The notes under the pieces are model-generated. The model saw only the letters and a program-made list of their open reading frames with translations. It was not told the origin of the DNA and searched no databases. This document shows, one piece after another, positions 1 to 12,348 of a DNA stretch of 64,000 nucleotides. The position numbers and the translations under genes were made by a program. The stretch lies in assembly GCA_019802505.1 (NCBI GenBank), contig JAFMOC010000019.1, positions 3,640,501-3,704,500 on the forward strand, in the 5' to 3' direction. Positions within the stretch are counted from its first letter, which is position 1; each line of letters begins with the position of its first letter. The stretch is from Corydoras sp. C115. Taxonomy: Eukaryota > Chordata > Actinopteri > Siluriformes > Callichthyidae.

Positions 1-1116
1 TAAGTTAAAACACAAAAGTGGATAAATCTGTGAGTTACAGCATTAATGCGCGATGTTTTAATTATATTGTGGCAATCATCGTGTTGAAGAACGAAGGTCA
101 TCTGGCCCATTTTCTTTATCTAATCTAAAATGTTGCTGGTACTAATGGCTCTAATGAGGAACTTAAGGACGTTGCTCAACACTGCTCAGTTAAACTGCTC
201 TTTTCTCAGGCACTTATCACTACAGCATTTCATCTGGTTTTACCAAGATAGTCCTATGCTGAGATCCTGAAGTTATCTGTTTTCACACGTCTGCTTTAGA
301 GAACATTCTAAAAAAGTCATTGCAAATACACAGCCTGGAAATTACAGATTTATAAAAACCTATAAAGTCTATAAAGATAAATGTAGAATTTAAGTAAATT
401 TGTTATTTTTTATATAAAAACTTAATACACCTAGCAAATAAGAGCCTTATATATGTAAGACATTTACATATATAAATATATTAATACTTAATCATTTATT
501 ATCTAATGACATGAATGAACATCATCTAATCAGGGTTTTAAAGTTCTATTTCTTTTGAGATTCAGTACATTTCTTAGTCCCAAAACCCAAAACAAGCAGG
601 TTACACAGCAGCTCACTAAACTAAACATGTCTGTACTAATGTGGACATTCAGTCCCAATGCAACTATTCATTTGAACCACACGCTGTCTCTTTGTGTTGT
701 GGGCTATGACACCTGTCTCTCAACTCCACAAATATCCCTCTCACTGTATATCCCTTCCACTTTTGCTCCACAGTGGCTTTGGGAAATGAGGCACGTGGCT
801 TTTGTCTTGCTAATTCTCTGCTCATTGAGGTCTAATAGAACTTCACATTCAGGTGGATGCTGAATGGCAGACTCAACAATAACGCTTTTTTTATTTACAA
901 TGAACAAAAACAGCACCTGCCGAGTGCTGAGACCTGTGCTATCATACAAACAGCCAGGGATAAAGGAATCGAATGAGCCATGTACTGATGGTTACATGCA
1001 TCACTGTAGTTATTTACTGTGATTATCTATTGATGAGATAATACACAGATTTTTTTCCTGAAGCTGTTTAAACTACACTGGTTTGATGAATGGAAAAGTT
1101 GAAAATAAAATCTTAC
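1..1116 (-). other. fli1: fli1 intron 5 (partial), left edge
   Basis: AT-rich intronic sequence downstream of the exon at 1117-1185, whose donor (GTAAGA) reads off position 1116 on the minus strand. The next expected FLI1 exons (after ...VKE, then the ETS domain) were looked for on the minus strand and are not present, so they lie left of the window. The 550-950 stretch is less AT-rich than its surroundings and lacks a recognisable repeat, but nothing specific can be assigned. Confidence 0.75.
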
Positions 1117-1185
1117 CTTCTTTGGCACCAAGACGAGGTGACTGGTCTGAATGAGATGGTGTATTGTATGATAGTGATGAGCTAC
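1117..1185 (-). CDS. fli1: Fli1 transcription factor, coding exon 5 (linker after PNT domain)
   Basis: A 69-nt exon encoding the flexible linker that follows the PNT domain. The translation, SSSSLSYNTPSHSDQSPRL plus GAKE, aligns with mammalian FLI1 [22 protein letters not shown]. On the minus strand it is preceded by an acceptor (TTGCAG, 1186-1191) and followed by a GTAAGA donor starting at 1116. It enters with two bases completing the serine codon split from exon 4 and leaves in phase 1 after one G, so it joins exon 4 without a shift. The Ser/Thr-rich composition is typical of this disordered region. The ETS DNA-binding exons that should follow are outside the window, so the gene is incomplete here by position, not by mutation. 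Confidence 0.9.
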
Positions 1186-2413
1186 CTGCAATACACGAAT
1201 ACACAGATAATGCAGAGTGTATATTAGTATACATTGTGGTGTCATAAATTAAATACATCATAAAAATTAAACTCCACTGTGAAGGTGGGTAGATGGGTTA
1301 CATTTAATGAATTACATTCTATTTGTACATTTATAAGTTAATTAATAATGAATATATTTATAAATTAATTAATTAATTAATAAAGATCCATTAGCTTCAT
1401 AATAAACTGCAAACCATCTGTACGCACCACATATGCAGATCTTCCTAAACATATGAATTCCAGAGGAATCTGAGCTTTGACAAACACTCCAAATGTCCCC
1501 GCGTTGTACAGGGGAGGAATAAAGATCAGAGGGATGCTATTTAAAATGTTTTTCTTCTCTCTTAAGAAAGGTGGAGTAGAAAAATGTGTGTGTGTGTGTG
1601 TCATGGGGAAAAAGAAAGGGAAGCTGCGTTCATATTTTAACCTCAAGGCCCCTCACCAGAACACCGTAATGTTGGAATGAGTGAACAGGGCAGCCATTGT
1701 GTGGGGTGCGATCCCCATGCAGCAATCAAACGCTGCTGCCCCAAAAGAAAAATAAACCCCCACATAGCTCCCGGCTAAAGCGCAGAGTGAGACAGTGAGA
1801 GAGAAACTATGGGAGTGAAAATGACTGAAAATTTCACCTTTACACCTTTAATCTAAATGATGATTTAGTATCTATGTTCTATTATTATTATTATTTTTAT
1901 TGTCTGCTGAAAAATAATGTATTTTTATATTCTTCTTTTATGTTTGCTGTTGTCAAGCTCTGTAAAAAGAACCTATAAATAAATGTTAATACTTTAATGT
2001 TTTTGATTAAAAATAAGTTCAGCAAAATGAAAGGTGTGTAAAATCAGTGTCATGGCTCTTAGCAAAGTTACAAGTTTAGAATATTTCTACGGAAACGTTA
2101 AAAAACAAGGTGGGAATGAATCACAAAATGCCATGCTTCAGAATTCATCACATAGACATCATTGTTAAAGGTTTCAGTAAACAGTGAAACTACACAGTTT
2201 CATATTATTTCTTGTTGTTAATAAAAAATAAATTTGGCAACTTAAACCTGTAGAATTGTCCAAATTACTGGAGTTACATCCAAATCAGGAATAAAGTCAG
2301 GATTTAGCCATAATAACACACTGATAGAATGATTTTTATATCACAAACATCTTTTACACAGTGCCTGTAAAAATTTAAATCACCATTATTACATTTGCCT
2401 CTGGACGTTTTCC

Positions 2414-2415
<2 letters not shown>

Positions 2416-2459
<44 letters not shown>
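2416..2459. repeat. (TG)n microsatellite in fli1 intron 4
   Basis: About 22 uninterrupted TG units seen directly. It produces a spurious His/Thr open frame on the minus strand. Confidence 0.97.
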
Positions 2460-2460
<1 letters not shown>

Positions 2461-3013
2461 ATTAAGATGTTTGTTCTGGAAGCTTGACATGCTGCAGATC
2501 CAACTATAACTTAGAAGTATTTTCTTGGCACAAATAGTCATATTTTGTTCTATAATCTTCCTGTATCTTAAGAAATCATTTGACTTTGTGTCATAAGGAC
2601 CCAAGGAAATCTAAGAGAAGAAATACCAAATAGCAACAGTGTACATGTGGCGCTTTGTGTACAGTTTATTTTTTAATGGTTTGGGTTTTTTTTTTTTGCA
2701 ATTATTAGTTATTTTGAATTCCTGATTCATTTTGGTCAAAATTTACACATTAGTTTTTTGAAGGAGTTTGATATTTCTACACTAACTCCTAAAATACCCC
2801 CTCCCCATTTCTTACCAGTGGTGCTAATAATTCTGCCTTATTTTTTTTAATGACTTTGTGTTATTTGATAAAGCTTGCTCTTTCCAAAACCCACACCAGG
2901 TTCACTTATCTGTGTTAAGCAAATTTTCCGAGCAATGATTTGTTGTTAGAATGATTAACAGCCTAATATTTTTATAGGTGGTGTATAAGTGGGTTTAACT
3001 CGACATCACACAC

Positions 3014-3014
<1 letters not shown>

Positions 3015-3054
<40 letters not shown>
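3015..3054. repeat. (CA)n microsatellite in fli1 intron 4
   Basis: About 20 CA units, followed by a short CTCTCAC tail, 560 bp from the (TG)n tract and in opposite phase to it. Confidence 0.97.
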
Positions 3055-3057
<3 letters not shown>

Positions 3058-4240
3058 CACAGATTCCAGGATTTTTTGGCTTTTTGTTATGCATGCAATT
3101 AATACTCACATTTGTATACTATAAATATATCTTACTTAACAAACAAATAAAATTTATAGAAAGTAAACAACACAACAAAAGAACATGTGGAGGTAAAGGG
3201 AGAAGAAGAGGTCGCAGCGAGTGTAACTGCACATGTGTTTATGGTCTGTGTAAACTATCAAAGGTCTTAGGCTAAGTTTGTCACAGCAGTGAGTCCATCC
3301 TGTGGCTTTAGTGATGCTCCAGCACAATACATTTTTACAAATTTTGTACATTCACAGACTTCCTTCTCCCTGTAGATCATTCAGATGAATCTGAGACAGT
3401 GTTTGGGTGCATGACTGACCATTTACAGTAATTTAAACAAATTCTCCAATTGACTCCAAATTGAAAGCACATTGGTAAATGGGTGACAATCACAACGAAA
3501 AATCTGGATAAGAAACTGACGGTAATTTTTTTTCTCTCACTGTAATATGCACCACCAGCCTCCAGCATGATGCGGCTTTGCATTTTCACAGGAGATCCGA
3601 TCTGCACTTCATGAGATCCAGATTTGGGTCAGGCCCTGGTCATACAGGCCATATCATTTAATACTGTGTAAGGTTTATGAACTTTTTAAAATTATGTGAA
3701 AAGAAAACTGATGGTTCATACCACTACTGGGCATCTTATTCACAATCGTAACCTCAGTTTTGCTGGATTGCTGTACTTTCATGACACTGAGTCTTTACAG
3801 TCTAACAGGATGATTTACTTTCCTTTACGATATATTAAATCATAAAGCTTGTATTATCGATTGTGTAAAATACTGTATTTACATTAAATCTATCTAAAGT
3901 GTAGTGTAGTAGAAAGTATAGTGGAGTAATAAGTATAGATTTCATGTCTATATTTCGATGGGAACATTAAAGAATGTGCAAAAAGCTCAACACTGAACAT
4001 TATATAATATTTCTGTAAATGTTCTAAGAGCTACAGGAGGAGTGTATCTGCCCATGTCCACTATGAATTATCTTGATGGCACACCGGAAGGTTAATCTGA
4101 CTCTGAATAAACAGATTTAAACACAAGCCATGTACACAGATGTGAACGAAATGATCCCACACAGAGATTTGAAAACGGCTGGCTCAGAGGACTCTGTGGT
4201 CTCTTGCTAAGTCATGTCGGTATGCATGCACATATGTCAT

Positions 4241-4257
4241 AGTGTGTGTATGTGTGT

Positions 4258-4288
<31 letters not shown>

Positions 4289-4290
4289 CG
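4241..4290. repeat. Interrupted (TG)n microsatellite with TATG interruptions
   Basis: GTGTGTATG units followed by about 12 uninterrupted TG units, ending in GCGC. Seen directly. Confidence 0.95.
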
Positions 4291-7200
4291 CACTCTGTGC
4301 ATTTATTTATGCCTGTAAGAACCAGAAGCCTCGTCTTTTTCACAGTCTCTATAATTGTTTATAACATTTGTGTTGTAACTGGGAAAAAAAACAACTGCAT
4401 GCTTATGTTTCAGATCTCAAGGGCCTCTGAGTCAACCACACCCTAGCAAATATACACACCCATAAGTATTTGTAAATTATACCAGAGTGCAACTCACCAT
4501 GTTAATGCTCGGAAGTATGACATTAGTCGGGATTCAAATGTGACCTCAAGTTCTAACTTAATTTTGAAAAGTAGAGTGAAAAGAAAGGACTACGGAACTA
4601 TTAAAAAGAAAAAGTGAAAAAGAGCATTATTACTTTGTCAACTCATCTTATGTGGAGTGAAATTTATAGGATTAAACGTTTAAGCGTAATTGCACTTAAA
4701 ATACAGTCTGCATTTGTCTTCCAATTTCTATAGATTTGCAATATGGTATCTCAGGTCAGTGTGAAAACTACACTGAACACAAGACCAAATTCAAGTGGTA
4801 CCGTTTACCTCCCAAAATAGGTACTGTAATTAGCTCAGCTTATTTACTTATTAATTTTAATAATTACACTGTTTCATACAGTGACGTTGCATCATTTTAC
4901 TCATTAGACGTGCCATGACGTAGCAATATTATTTGGGCTTCGTGAGATAAATGAAGCTAAATGTCCTCGGAGAGGAAGCCTTTGGACAGGAGCAGCCCTC
5001 TTAATATTATTTGATTTTTGCTTAGGACTGCAGCCAATGCAATTCAAATTGTGGGAGGATTGTGAATCTGCTTCCAAAGCACACAGAATCTAAATCAAAG
5101 GCAGAGTGGCCAGAAGATCCACAATGGCCGATGCTTAAGCTAAGGCTCAGTCCTGAGGCAAGTATTCCTAATGAAAACGCAGAACGCCAGCCTCTCCTGA
5201 GAGGAAAAAAAAAAGCATCCTGAGAATGCTCTGCCTAGCTCTCCTCTACCCTGTAGCTCACAAAGGCACCGTTATGCTCCCTGGCTCTACGCAGGCCCTC
5301 GGCCTGGCTGGCCGCACAAAACTGTTGACACCCATGGAATGAAGTTCCCATTACCTCACGCTGCCGAAGTTCATCTGGCTGTTTTTTTTCTCTTCTTTTT
5401 TAGAACAGCCGCTTTTAAGCACACAAACTCCACCCACGTCCGACCTGACCTGCCATAAGGCTGGGATGGGCCAGCTGCTTCTCTCATCCCCTTCAGTTCC
5501 AACAGCCTCTACTGTAGACATGACCCTTTTGGGGATGGAGGACCTATGTTTCCTAGTTCATGCCCAATACTCTTGAAACTCTGGGCCAGTTATCAGTTCT
5601 CCTCAGAATGAACAAGCCTGTGCACAGATGTGCGACATCTCTGTGATGTGTTGTATATATATTACGCTCATTGGGATTGGATCTAGATGACTTGCTTCTT
5701 TTCATGTCAGAGGAACCCCGCCAAAACCGGCAGTGCTGTATAATGTAAGAAAACCTCGAGAATAGGAATGAGGCATGTTGCCTCCGTTGTAAATTAGGAA
5801 TAAACTATGCCGTGCAGTACAGAGGAAGATTGATGCCAGGTAGGCTCCTGAGGCCATGCACCTGGGCCATGTCTGGGCCAACCCCTGGCTGAGGGCAATC
5901 AGAAGGAGAGATAGTTTTGTTGGGATGCTTATCAAAATTCTTCATGGTTGAAGAGGACCTGCCAAACAAAACTTGGCTTTCTCGAGGAGTTATAGGGATG
6001 TGAAGTGCCAGAAATGTCACATCCTGAAAGGCTAAAAGAAAAGGTCCCTATTGTGAGGCTCAATGTGTGTTTATTGTTGATTCTTAATCACATGTAGAAT
6101 TATGGAAAATAATTATTTAACCATTCAACCCATTCAAATCAGTCAATAAACAAAGACACAAGTAAAACTAGTTAAGTATTGGAATAAATCAGTGTTGAGT
6201 ACTCATTTTCCATTACTGTCTGTTTGTGGAAAAATAATTTAAATTCTTAAGTATTACAAGCAGCCACTAACCAACCCCCCCCCACCACCCTGAACCCATA
6301 ATGCTAAAATATTTGCCAGAAGAATAAAAAGAAAAACATGCTTAATATTTTTTATATGATGACATTTTTTGCTAATACTAGTATTTCACAACAACCAAAA
6401 TGAATAACAATGAATAACTCTTCATGATGTAGTTTAACAGACCAGCAGTGACCCTATATGAACACAAACTCTGCAAAAATGGCTAACCATTCAGAGGTAT
6501 AACATTAATTTAGTCTGACTGAATGATAAAAATTGGGATCACTCTGGATTTCACTGTGGTTTGCCGTTGGACATTTATGAAAATGTGCTGCTTATTTTAA
6601 ATGACTACTTTAGCCTTTATCGTTATTCAAGTGGTTAGGGAATACGAATTATAGAAATTATATCCGACCCAAATCTCAGTAGCATCCACTCACAAATTAA
6701 TGTTCATTTGATTTATGACATGATGAGGACTTACAATAATACCATTAACAATTACATTCATATTTGCTGCATTAAAAGTAAAGTCCTTCCAGAAATGAAA
6801 GTCTATACAGATTTATAATCCAAGTAACCTTGCATCAGAGCCAGACAGAAGCAGCTTGTCATGGCTAAGCCTCGAACCCTAAATCTATTGATGCATAGTT
6901 CAATATTTTGATTGCTGCTAACACATGCCTTCAATATTTTAAATAACCTCTGCAAATTACAATCAAACAATCTTTGTAGATAAATCTGTAAATGCACATT
7001 ATATCCAAATATTCACCCCTTTTTAAACATTTGTTAACATACATAAATACATACATAAGAACATACATAAATAAATTACAAGTTCTGGTCTGAACTTAAT
7101 TTATTCCAACATTAATGTTATGCCATTAGGTTTTTTTATGTTAGGACCTCAAGAGGAACTGCGTGCATATATTCAGCCTCTCACAAAAACAAAGGACCGG

Positions 7201-7649
7201 GCACTAAAAAAAACCTTTAACCTTTTGCTGGTCATAATGAGTGAATAGTAAGTAAGTACATGAGCATTTATATACACTGATACATCATTCACTAATTCAT
7301 TATTGCACTGGTGCAGAGAAAGAGAGAAAAAATTTAAATATCTATGTTAGTTTAATTATAGATTCAATATTGATTCAATAGTTCAATATTCTTTAGAAAA
7401 ATAAGAATCAAATCCAATTCTCTACCTTTCTAACTCTAGAATTTAGTATATTTCCTATAAAATTTTGTAGTTTTTACATTTTGCAATTGCCCATGTTTCT
7501 TTAATTACCCAAACCAAGCATCAGAGTTAATTTAGCAGGGTTTGTATTGTTGCTGTTGTCATTTGGGATGAGATGATTCTGTATAACAGAAAATGTAAAA
7601 AGTTCATTTCACAGGTTAAAACCATTAACAGAATGGGGAGCAGACTTAC

Positions 7650-7853
7650 TTTCCCTGAGGTAATTGAGATGTGAGAGCAGGACCTCGGCGTTGTAGGCGG
7701 TGGTGAGTCTCAGGAAGTCCTCTTTGCTCATTTTGCACAGTTCTTTTCCGTCCGTGTTCTGAAACATGGCTGTGTCGATATCCAGGAGCCCGTACTCTTT
7801 TACGGCCCAGTCTAACCACTGCCGTACGTGATCGGGGGACCAGAGAGATGGAT
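7650..7853 (-). CDS. fli1: Fli1 coding exon 4: Pointed (PNT/SAM) domain
   Basis: A 204-nt exon encoding most of the Pointed domain, the helical SAM-type protein-interaction module of ETS factors. The translation begins DPSLWSPD and continues HVRQWLDWAVKEYGLLDID, then FQNTDGKELCKMSKEDF, and ends LLSHLNYLRE; it follows FLI1 closely and ERG somewhat less closely. The invariant LW, W..W and GKELC..KEDF signatures are intact. On the minus strand the acceptor is TTTCAG (7854-7859) and the donor GTAAGT (from 7649). It enters with two bases completing Asp128 and exits in phase 1, giving residues about 128-196 in this protein. Intact frame, intact splice sites and conserved core residues indicate a functional gene. 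FLI1 rather than ERG is supported by the neighbouring exons and by linkage to ets1. Confidence 0.97.
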
Positions 7854-8061
7854 CTGAAATAAATCACAAAGGCCAATTTAAAGTCTGTGTTAGGTGTACG
7901 GATGCATGGTTTACTTGATGAGTGTTCCAAAGGCCTCCAAAGAAAACACAGCTGTATATATTTACATATTAAATAATGGTGGCTATTAAACTGATTAATT
8001 ATTATACCTTAAGAGAACTACAAATGAAACAGTAAAAGATTGTGCTTCTGTGCACTCATAC
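7854..8061 (-). other. fli1: fli1 intron 3 (208 nt)
   Basis: A short intron between the PNT exon and exon 3, with donor GTATGA (from 8061) and acceptor TTTCAG. AT-rich, with no other content recognised. Confidence 0.9.
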
Positions 8062-8213
8062 CCGCAGGGACTATTACTCTTCTCTCATTGGTGGTCATGT
8101 TCGGAGGTGGGGCATTTTTTTCATCCATGTATCCTCCATAACCCATCTGTGATGTGTCTGAGCCACTCACCAGCTTATTACATTTACCTACACTGCAATC
8201 CACAGGAGACTCT
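8062..8213 (-). CDS. fli1: Fli1 coding exon 3
   Basis: A 152-nt exon encoding residues about 77-128, between the N-terminal region and the PNT domain. The translation ESPVDCSVGKCNKLVSGSD...[23 protein letters not shown] matches mammalian FLI1 ESPVDCSVSKC...[24 protein letters not shown]. Strong marks of identity are the ESPVDCSV start and the [16 protein letters not shown] block that leads into the PNT domain. On the minus strand the acceptor is CTCAG and the donor GTATGA. It begins by completing the Arg codon (AG|A) left by exon 2 and ends in phase 1 (G|AT = Asp). The middle of the exon diverges from mammals, as expected for a linker. Confidence 0.96.
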
Positions 8214-8621
8214 CTGAGACAAGAGAAAAAACATGCTCGGAAAAGACAAGATTTCAGATTCATAATAACCAGCGTGATTTTTACCAGACCTTGTCTCATA
8301 GCATTAATATGAATCCACACGTTAAACTAACTTGCAATGCATTGTGCTTTAAAATGAATGATTATTGAGGATCACTTAGGCTCTTATGTTTTATATCTGA
8401 ATATGGGTGGTACAGGGCGCTAGAGCCTATTCCAAAAAACACATTCACTCACATTTTCACATAGACAATTAAGTATATCCACTTTGCTTGACTTATATTT
8501 CTTTTAAAACATGAGATCCAGAGGAAACCTGTGCAGAGTCTTGAACTTCTGCCAGTGATTCTGTCATTAAATTAGAACTGTAACCTTTAATTTTTAGTTA
8601 GGAAGTAAGCATGAATAGTAC
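8214..8621 (-). other. fli1: fli1 intron 2 (408 nt)
   Basis: An intron with donor GTACTA and acceptor CTCAG. The stretch around 8400-8560 looks like a degenerate minus-strand copy of the teleost SINE-like family seen elsewhere in the window: a GGGCGCTAGAGCCTATTCC-like block, then CATTCACTCACATTTTCACA, then a remnant of the AGGAAACC block. This assignment is weak. Confidence 0.75.
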
Positions 8622-8833
8622 CTTGTTCCATTCAGATGGTCGTATTCACGTTTTACATTAACACGAGACGGTTGATTGATCCATTCCTGTTGAGGTGGGA
8701 GGGGATTTATCTTGTGCTGTTGTCCATAATCCTGTGCACTCGATGCTGTCATGTCTGTCTTTGGTAAAGGAGCAGCAGTGGCGTAAGGAGGCTCAAACAA
8801 AGACTGGTCTTCACTCACCACTGATAATGCCTC
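8622..8833 (-). CDS. fli1: Fli1 coding exon 2 (N-terminal region)
   Basis: A 212-nt exon encoding residues 7-76 plus two bases of Arg77. It starts EALSVVSEDQSLFEPPY and includes [28 protein letters not shown] and NVKREYDHLNGT. These match human FLI1 EALSVVSDDQSLF..., [22 protein letters not shown] and VNVKREYDHMNGS. The VKRE context resembles the sumoylation-type motif (psi-K-x-E) of this family. On the minus strand the acceptor is TTCCAG (8834-8839) and the donor GTACTA (from 8621). The conserved internal Met34 (KTDM) is the first downstream AUG if transcription starts at an alternative non-coding first exon; mammalian FLI1 is known to make a shorter form from an internal start. Confidence 0.97.
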
Positions 8834-10079
8834 CTGGAAAATATTACAAGATGTTCTATATCAGCAATCCATAACATTAGATCATATAGCACAGTAATCA
8901 CAAATTATATTTTAATATTAATGAAATATAAATGTGAGTAAGGACAAATACAGAGAAAGGTTCTGGATCCTTGTGGACCAAGTGACAGTGCTACCCGGTG
9001 CACCCCTGTGCTGTTCTTACTTTTTCAACCCCAAACATGTCCCAGACAAAATAGGCTTTAAAAATAGACTTCATCTTTTTTTTTTCTTTTTTCAAAACAC
9101 AAGCACAGTAACCCATCCCATTTCTCTTCTACATTTGACCTAAGTGCAGGAGCTCAGCTGGAGCAATGTACTTTTATTAAAGAAAACAAACTAAGAAGAC
9201 AGTCTCCCCTGGATACTCGCAGGGTCTACACAAGCTGGTGTTCATCCTCATACTGTTGTCGGTCATATTGCTACTGAGTCACCCAGCAGCATTCACATTT
9301 CATTCACATTGTTCACTGGCTCCTGCTCAATTTCCTTTGCTTTTCTGTTTTCCTTTGTTGTGTAAACTATGAGGCAACACAATAGAACAGATTTCCTTCT
9401 TTTTCTTTGATATGCTATGAACATGTACCGACCCTGGGCCTGTTAATGTAAAGTTTGGCACTGCAGCTTCTCTCTGTATATTAATAACTATATAATCAGA
9501 CACATAGTCTTCCTGGAGTCACATAGTTAGTAGTAAAATAGAGAAAACAAGGGTGTTGTAGTACAAATTAATCATTTATTTATATTGTACAGAAGCCTTA
9601 TATTTGTATTGCAGTTCAAAAAGAGAAGGTGACAGAACACACTAGCTGAAGAAATTACAATATTAATTTTCCCATTCATTGTGAATGAGAATGAAAATGT
9701 CATGTGACACAGAGCTTCTTTAACTTGCTTTACATGGTATTTCAATATCAAATGTGTTTTGTTTTTTGTTTTTATAAAAAGGATATCTGCATTTTGACAG
9801 TTCCAAATATTAAAAAAACATGGTTATGTTTATACCCTATCCTATCCTCTATAAAGATATAGATCAGCATAATAGAGATAGAAACCGAACTTATCTACTT
9901 GCTCTAAAATGAGTTGTATATGTTTATGCAACAATTGTCTCTCTTAATCTTGGGATGTGATGCCATTTAGACCAACAGAAAGGAAAGTTTAATACAGCTG
10001 TGCTGTTAAGACTTCAGATCAGCCATAATCGTTCTACCCATGCTCAGAAGTCATTTTTCATTTTTAGGCTTTTTTGGTT

Positions 10080-10320
10080 TCTCAACAGGCGCCATCATTT
10101 TGACTGGCAGGGCCAGTCCAGCATCTGTGGACACTATCAGACAGACCCACAGCAGTGTAGCTGGGGAAGGATACGTATGACGTGCTAAAGGAATGCCACA
10201 ATTGTGCCAGATAAGAGCAGTTCTGACTGCTGTGTACTACTTACACTTAGACATATCAGACCGCACCATATAATTCATGATTGGCAGTCAGGCTTTCCCT
10301 AGATTACATATGGGTTTTAA
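10080..10320. promoter_or_regulatory. Candidate E-box/GATA/RUNX enhancer in fli1 intron 1
   Basis: Seen: an E-box merged with a TGTGG core (CATCTGTGG, 10122-10130), a consensus GATA site AGATAAG (10209-10215), a second TATC at 10254-10257, and ACCGCA (10260-10265, a RUNX core on the minus strand). The block has more balanced composition than the surrounding intron and lacks repeats. The combination resembles SCL/GATA/RUNX haematopoietic enhancers. Function is inferred. Confidence 0.3.
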
Positions 10321-10343
10321 AAATAGGATAACCTAATGTCCTC

Positions 10344-10345
10344 CC

Positions 10346-10382
<37 letters not shown>

Positions 10383-10384
10383 TA
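10344..10384. repeat. (CT)n(CA)n compound microsatellite
   Basis: About 12 CT units run directly into about 9 CA units. Confidence 0.95.
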
Positions 10385-11189
10385 CTATATATATGTTGTC
10401 CTTTTTTTGAGTTCCACTTACTGTATAGATTCACTTTTTTAAGTCAGGAAACCCTCAGGACCGCTACACAGCAAGTTTTATTTAGTGACACTAATATGAT
10501 GACACAGTATACAATCACTGTACACTCTTAATTTTACACTACTTAATTTTCCACCTTTTTCCAACAGGTTATCTCACCACCAATACAACAATGTCACTGT
10601 AGTGCTGAGAATAATCCATGCTTCAAATAATACCTACTCTGCTGATAAATGGGCGTCTTGATTTAAAAATACAGAGTAAAGAAGATCTAACAAAGTTAGA
10701 TAATTTATATGTTAAATGGGAATGTTGCAATGAACAATGAGTTTAAATGCCAATGGATGTATACACACATACTTACATGTGTGTGTCAATACAGTAATGG
10801 AAAAAAATGGGCTGAAATTGAGTAAAAAAACAAGGTTTTCATTATAATGAGGCTGAAATGCACAAGACCAATAATTAACTATGCCTACATAGCTTACTTC
10901 TTCCAAGGCGAACCACAGCCCTGCAATAGTGTGGCTTTGAAAATTGACCGTAACGAGCACCTACAACACCTATTTTCACAACCGTAGGTGCAGAAAGTAA
11001 GAAAAGATTCATGTTTGAAAATTCAGAAAGGTTGCTGCCCTTTTAACTGGTCAATTTCAGTCGGGGAAGTCTTTTATTATAGTGGCATTTCTGCTCACAA
11101 CCAGATGCATCATGACTTTAGAGCGGAATGGGCTTGGTCAGTTCTAAACTTTGCAAGGTGGTGATAAAGTGCATGTTCCAGTTCTTTTG

Positions 11190-11250
11190 GTAAGGGAGGA
11201 AAAGGAAACCTGTCAGGAAACCAGATTGTGTTTAACAGGAAATCCACATT
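11190..11250. promoter_or_regulatory. Cluster of ETS cores in fli1 intron 1
   Basis: Four same-strand GGAA cores lie within about 50 bp (GGAGGAAAAGGAAACC, TCAGGAAACC, ACAGGAAATCC), with a reverse TTCC just upstream at about 11176. It sits 1.1 kb inside the gene from the first coding exon. FLI1 is known to autoregulate through ETS sites in mammals; relevance here is inferred. Confidence 0.3.
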
Positions 11251-11601
11251 GCTGGAGACACCTAGTTATGATTGGTTTACCTTGTGTGGGGTTACAGTCA
11301 CAAATCAAGACATGGCCACTGTGTGTTGCTGCTTAAATAATATAAGGTTCTAATACTATAAATATTACTGATGAAAATACTAATCAACAGTGTCATTATC
11401 ATATACATCCAGAAAAGGACAGAATTACTTCACCCCTAAATTATTTTTATCACATACCAAACTATAGTTTTGACTGTCACAGGTTGGTCACAGTGGCTTG
11501 TTACCCAAACCACTAATAGAATCATAAATCAGATGTAAATGTATTTTTAAGTCATTTTGTAGCTTAAAAACTTTATCTAGTACATAAACAATGTATATTT
11601 T

Positions 11602-11606
11602 TTATT

Positions 11607-11637
<31 letters not shown>

Positions 11638-11647
11638 GTTATGACTA

Positions 11648-11697
<50 letters not shown>

Positions 11698-11706
11698 AAT
11701 AAATAA
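11602..11706. repeat. (TTA)n ... (TAA)n inverted trinucleotide tracts
   Basis: About 11 ATT units, a short GTTATGACTATG spacer, then about 15 AAT units ending in AAAT units. The two arms are complementary and could fold back. Confidence 0.95.
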
Positions 11707-12348
11707 AAACTGTCGTTACAACAGCCGTTATTTAGCACATTTGTACAGCTAGAGAAGCCTTGGCTTTAGCTACAATACTATTACAATCACCAGATTAATA
11801 AAAGCATGCGTCCTGCCGTTTGCAGTGGGTGGGCTCGGGTTTGAGGACCCCGGGCTGTGCGCCACAGATGGAGCCACCGCTTTATGATGTCTCGGGGAAA
11901 AAAAGAAAAAGAGGTGAAGAAAGAAAGACGCCGCAACGCGAATCAACAGAACCTCACAACTTCATCCAACCAGAACAAAACACAAGGTTTTGGATTAAGA
12001 TCCCACCGGAGCTGCACAACATCTTTAAAGTTCTTCTTTAATTTGGACGCAGACGTGCGTCTCGCGTCTCGGCGCTTTTTTTTTCCTGTGTGCGTGTGTG
12101 TGGGTTCCAGCTGAACGCGGCGCTTTCTCCTCCCCATGAGAACTTTCTGTTTTTTTTCATCTCATAACCAAGTTTTGGAGGAAAGGAAAGAGAATCTCGG
12201 AGAAGGAAAAGAGGTTCGAGTCTGTCCGTCGCTTTAGGGGACAACAACCCAGAGGTTCGGAAAGCCTTTAGAAAGAGAAAGGGGAGCCGGAGAGCGCGCG
12301 GACGTTGCTGGGACAATCCTAAAGGAGCGCACCATCCTCCGGCCTTAC

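Larger units (their letters stand above)
1186..7649 (-). other. fli1: fli1 intron 4
   Basis: A 6.46-kb intron between the PNT exon and the linker exon. It holds (TG)n at 2416-2459, (CA)n at 3015-3054, (TG)n near 4241-4290, and a CATA-rich tetranucleotide stretch near 7030-7080. Two blocks, about 3550-3650 and 4950-5620, have more balanced base composition and no repeat signature and could be conserved non-coding elements; this is inference from composition only. No exon was recognised inside. Confidence 0.8.
8834..12348 (-). other. fli1: fli1 intron 1 (3.5 kb)
   Basis: An intron between the MDGTIK exon and exon 2, with donor GTAAGG and acceptor TTCCAG. It contains (CT)n(CA)n at 10344-10384, the ATT/AAT trinucleotide tracts at 11602-11706, and two motif clusters listed separately (10080-10320 and 11190-11250). 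In mouse the Fli1 haemato-endothelial enhancer lies in intron 1, so enhancers are plausible here. Confidence 0.85.

Noticed and set aside
1..1116. Search for the fli1 ETS-domain exons in the left end
   Set aside because: No frame encodes the ETS signature (IQLWQFLLELL or RALRYYYDKNI); those exons must lie outside the window.
4000..4300. CRISPR-like or phage-like arrays
   Set aside because: All regular arrays in the window are simple mono- to tetranucleotide repeats or short CpG decamers without spacers; the DNA is vertebrate.
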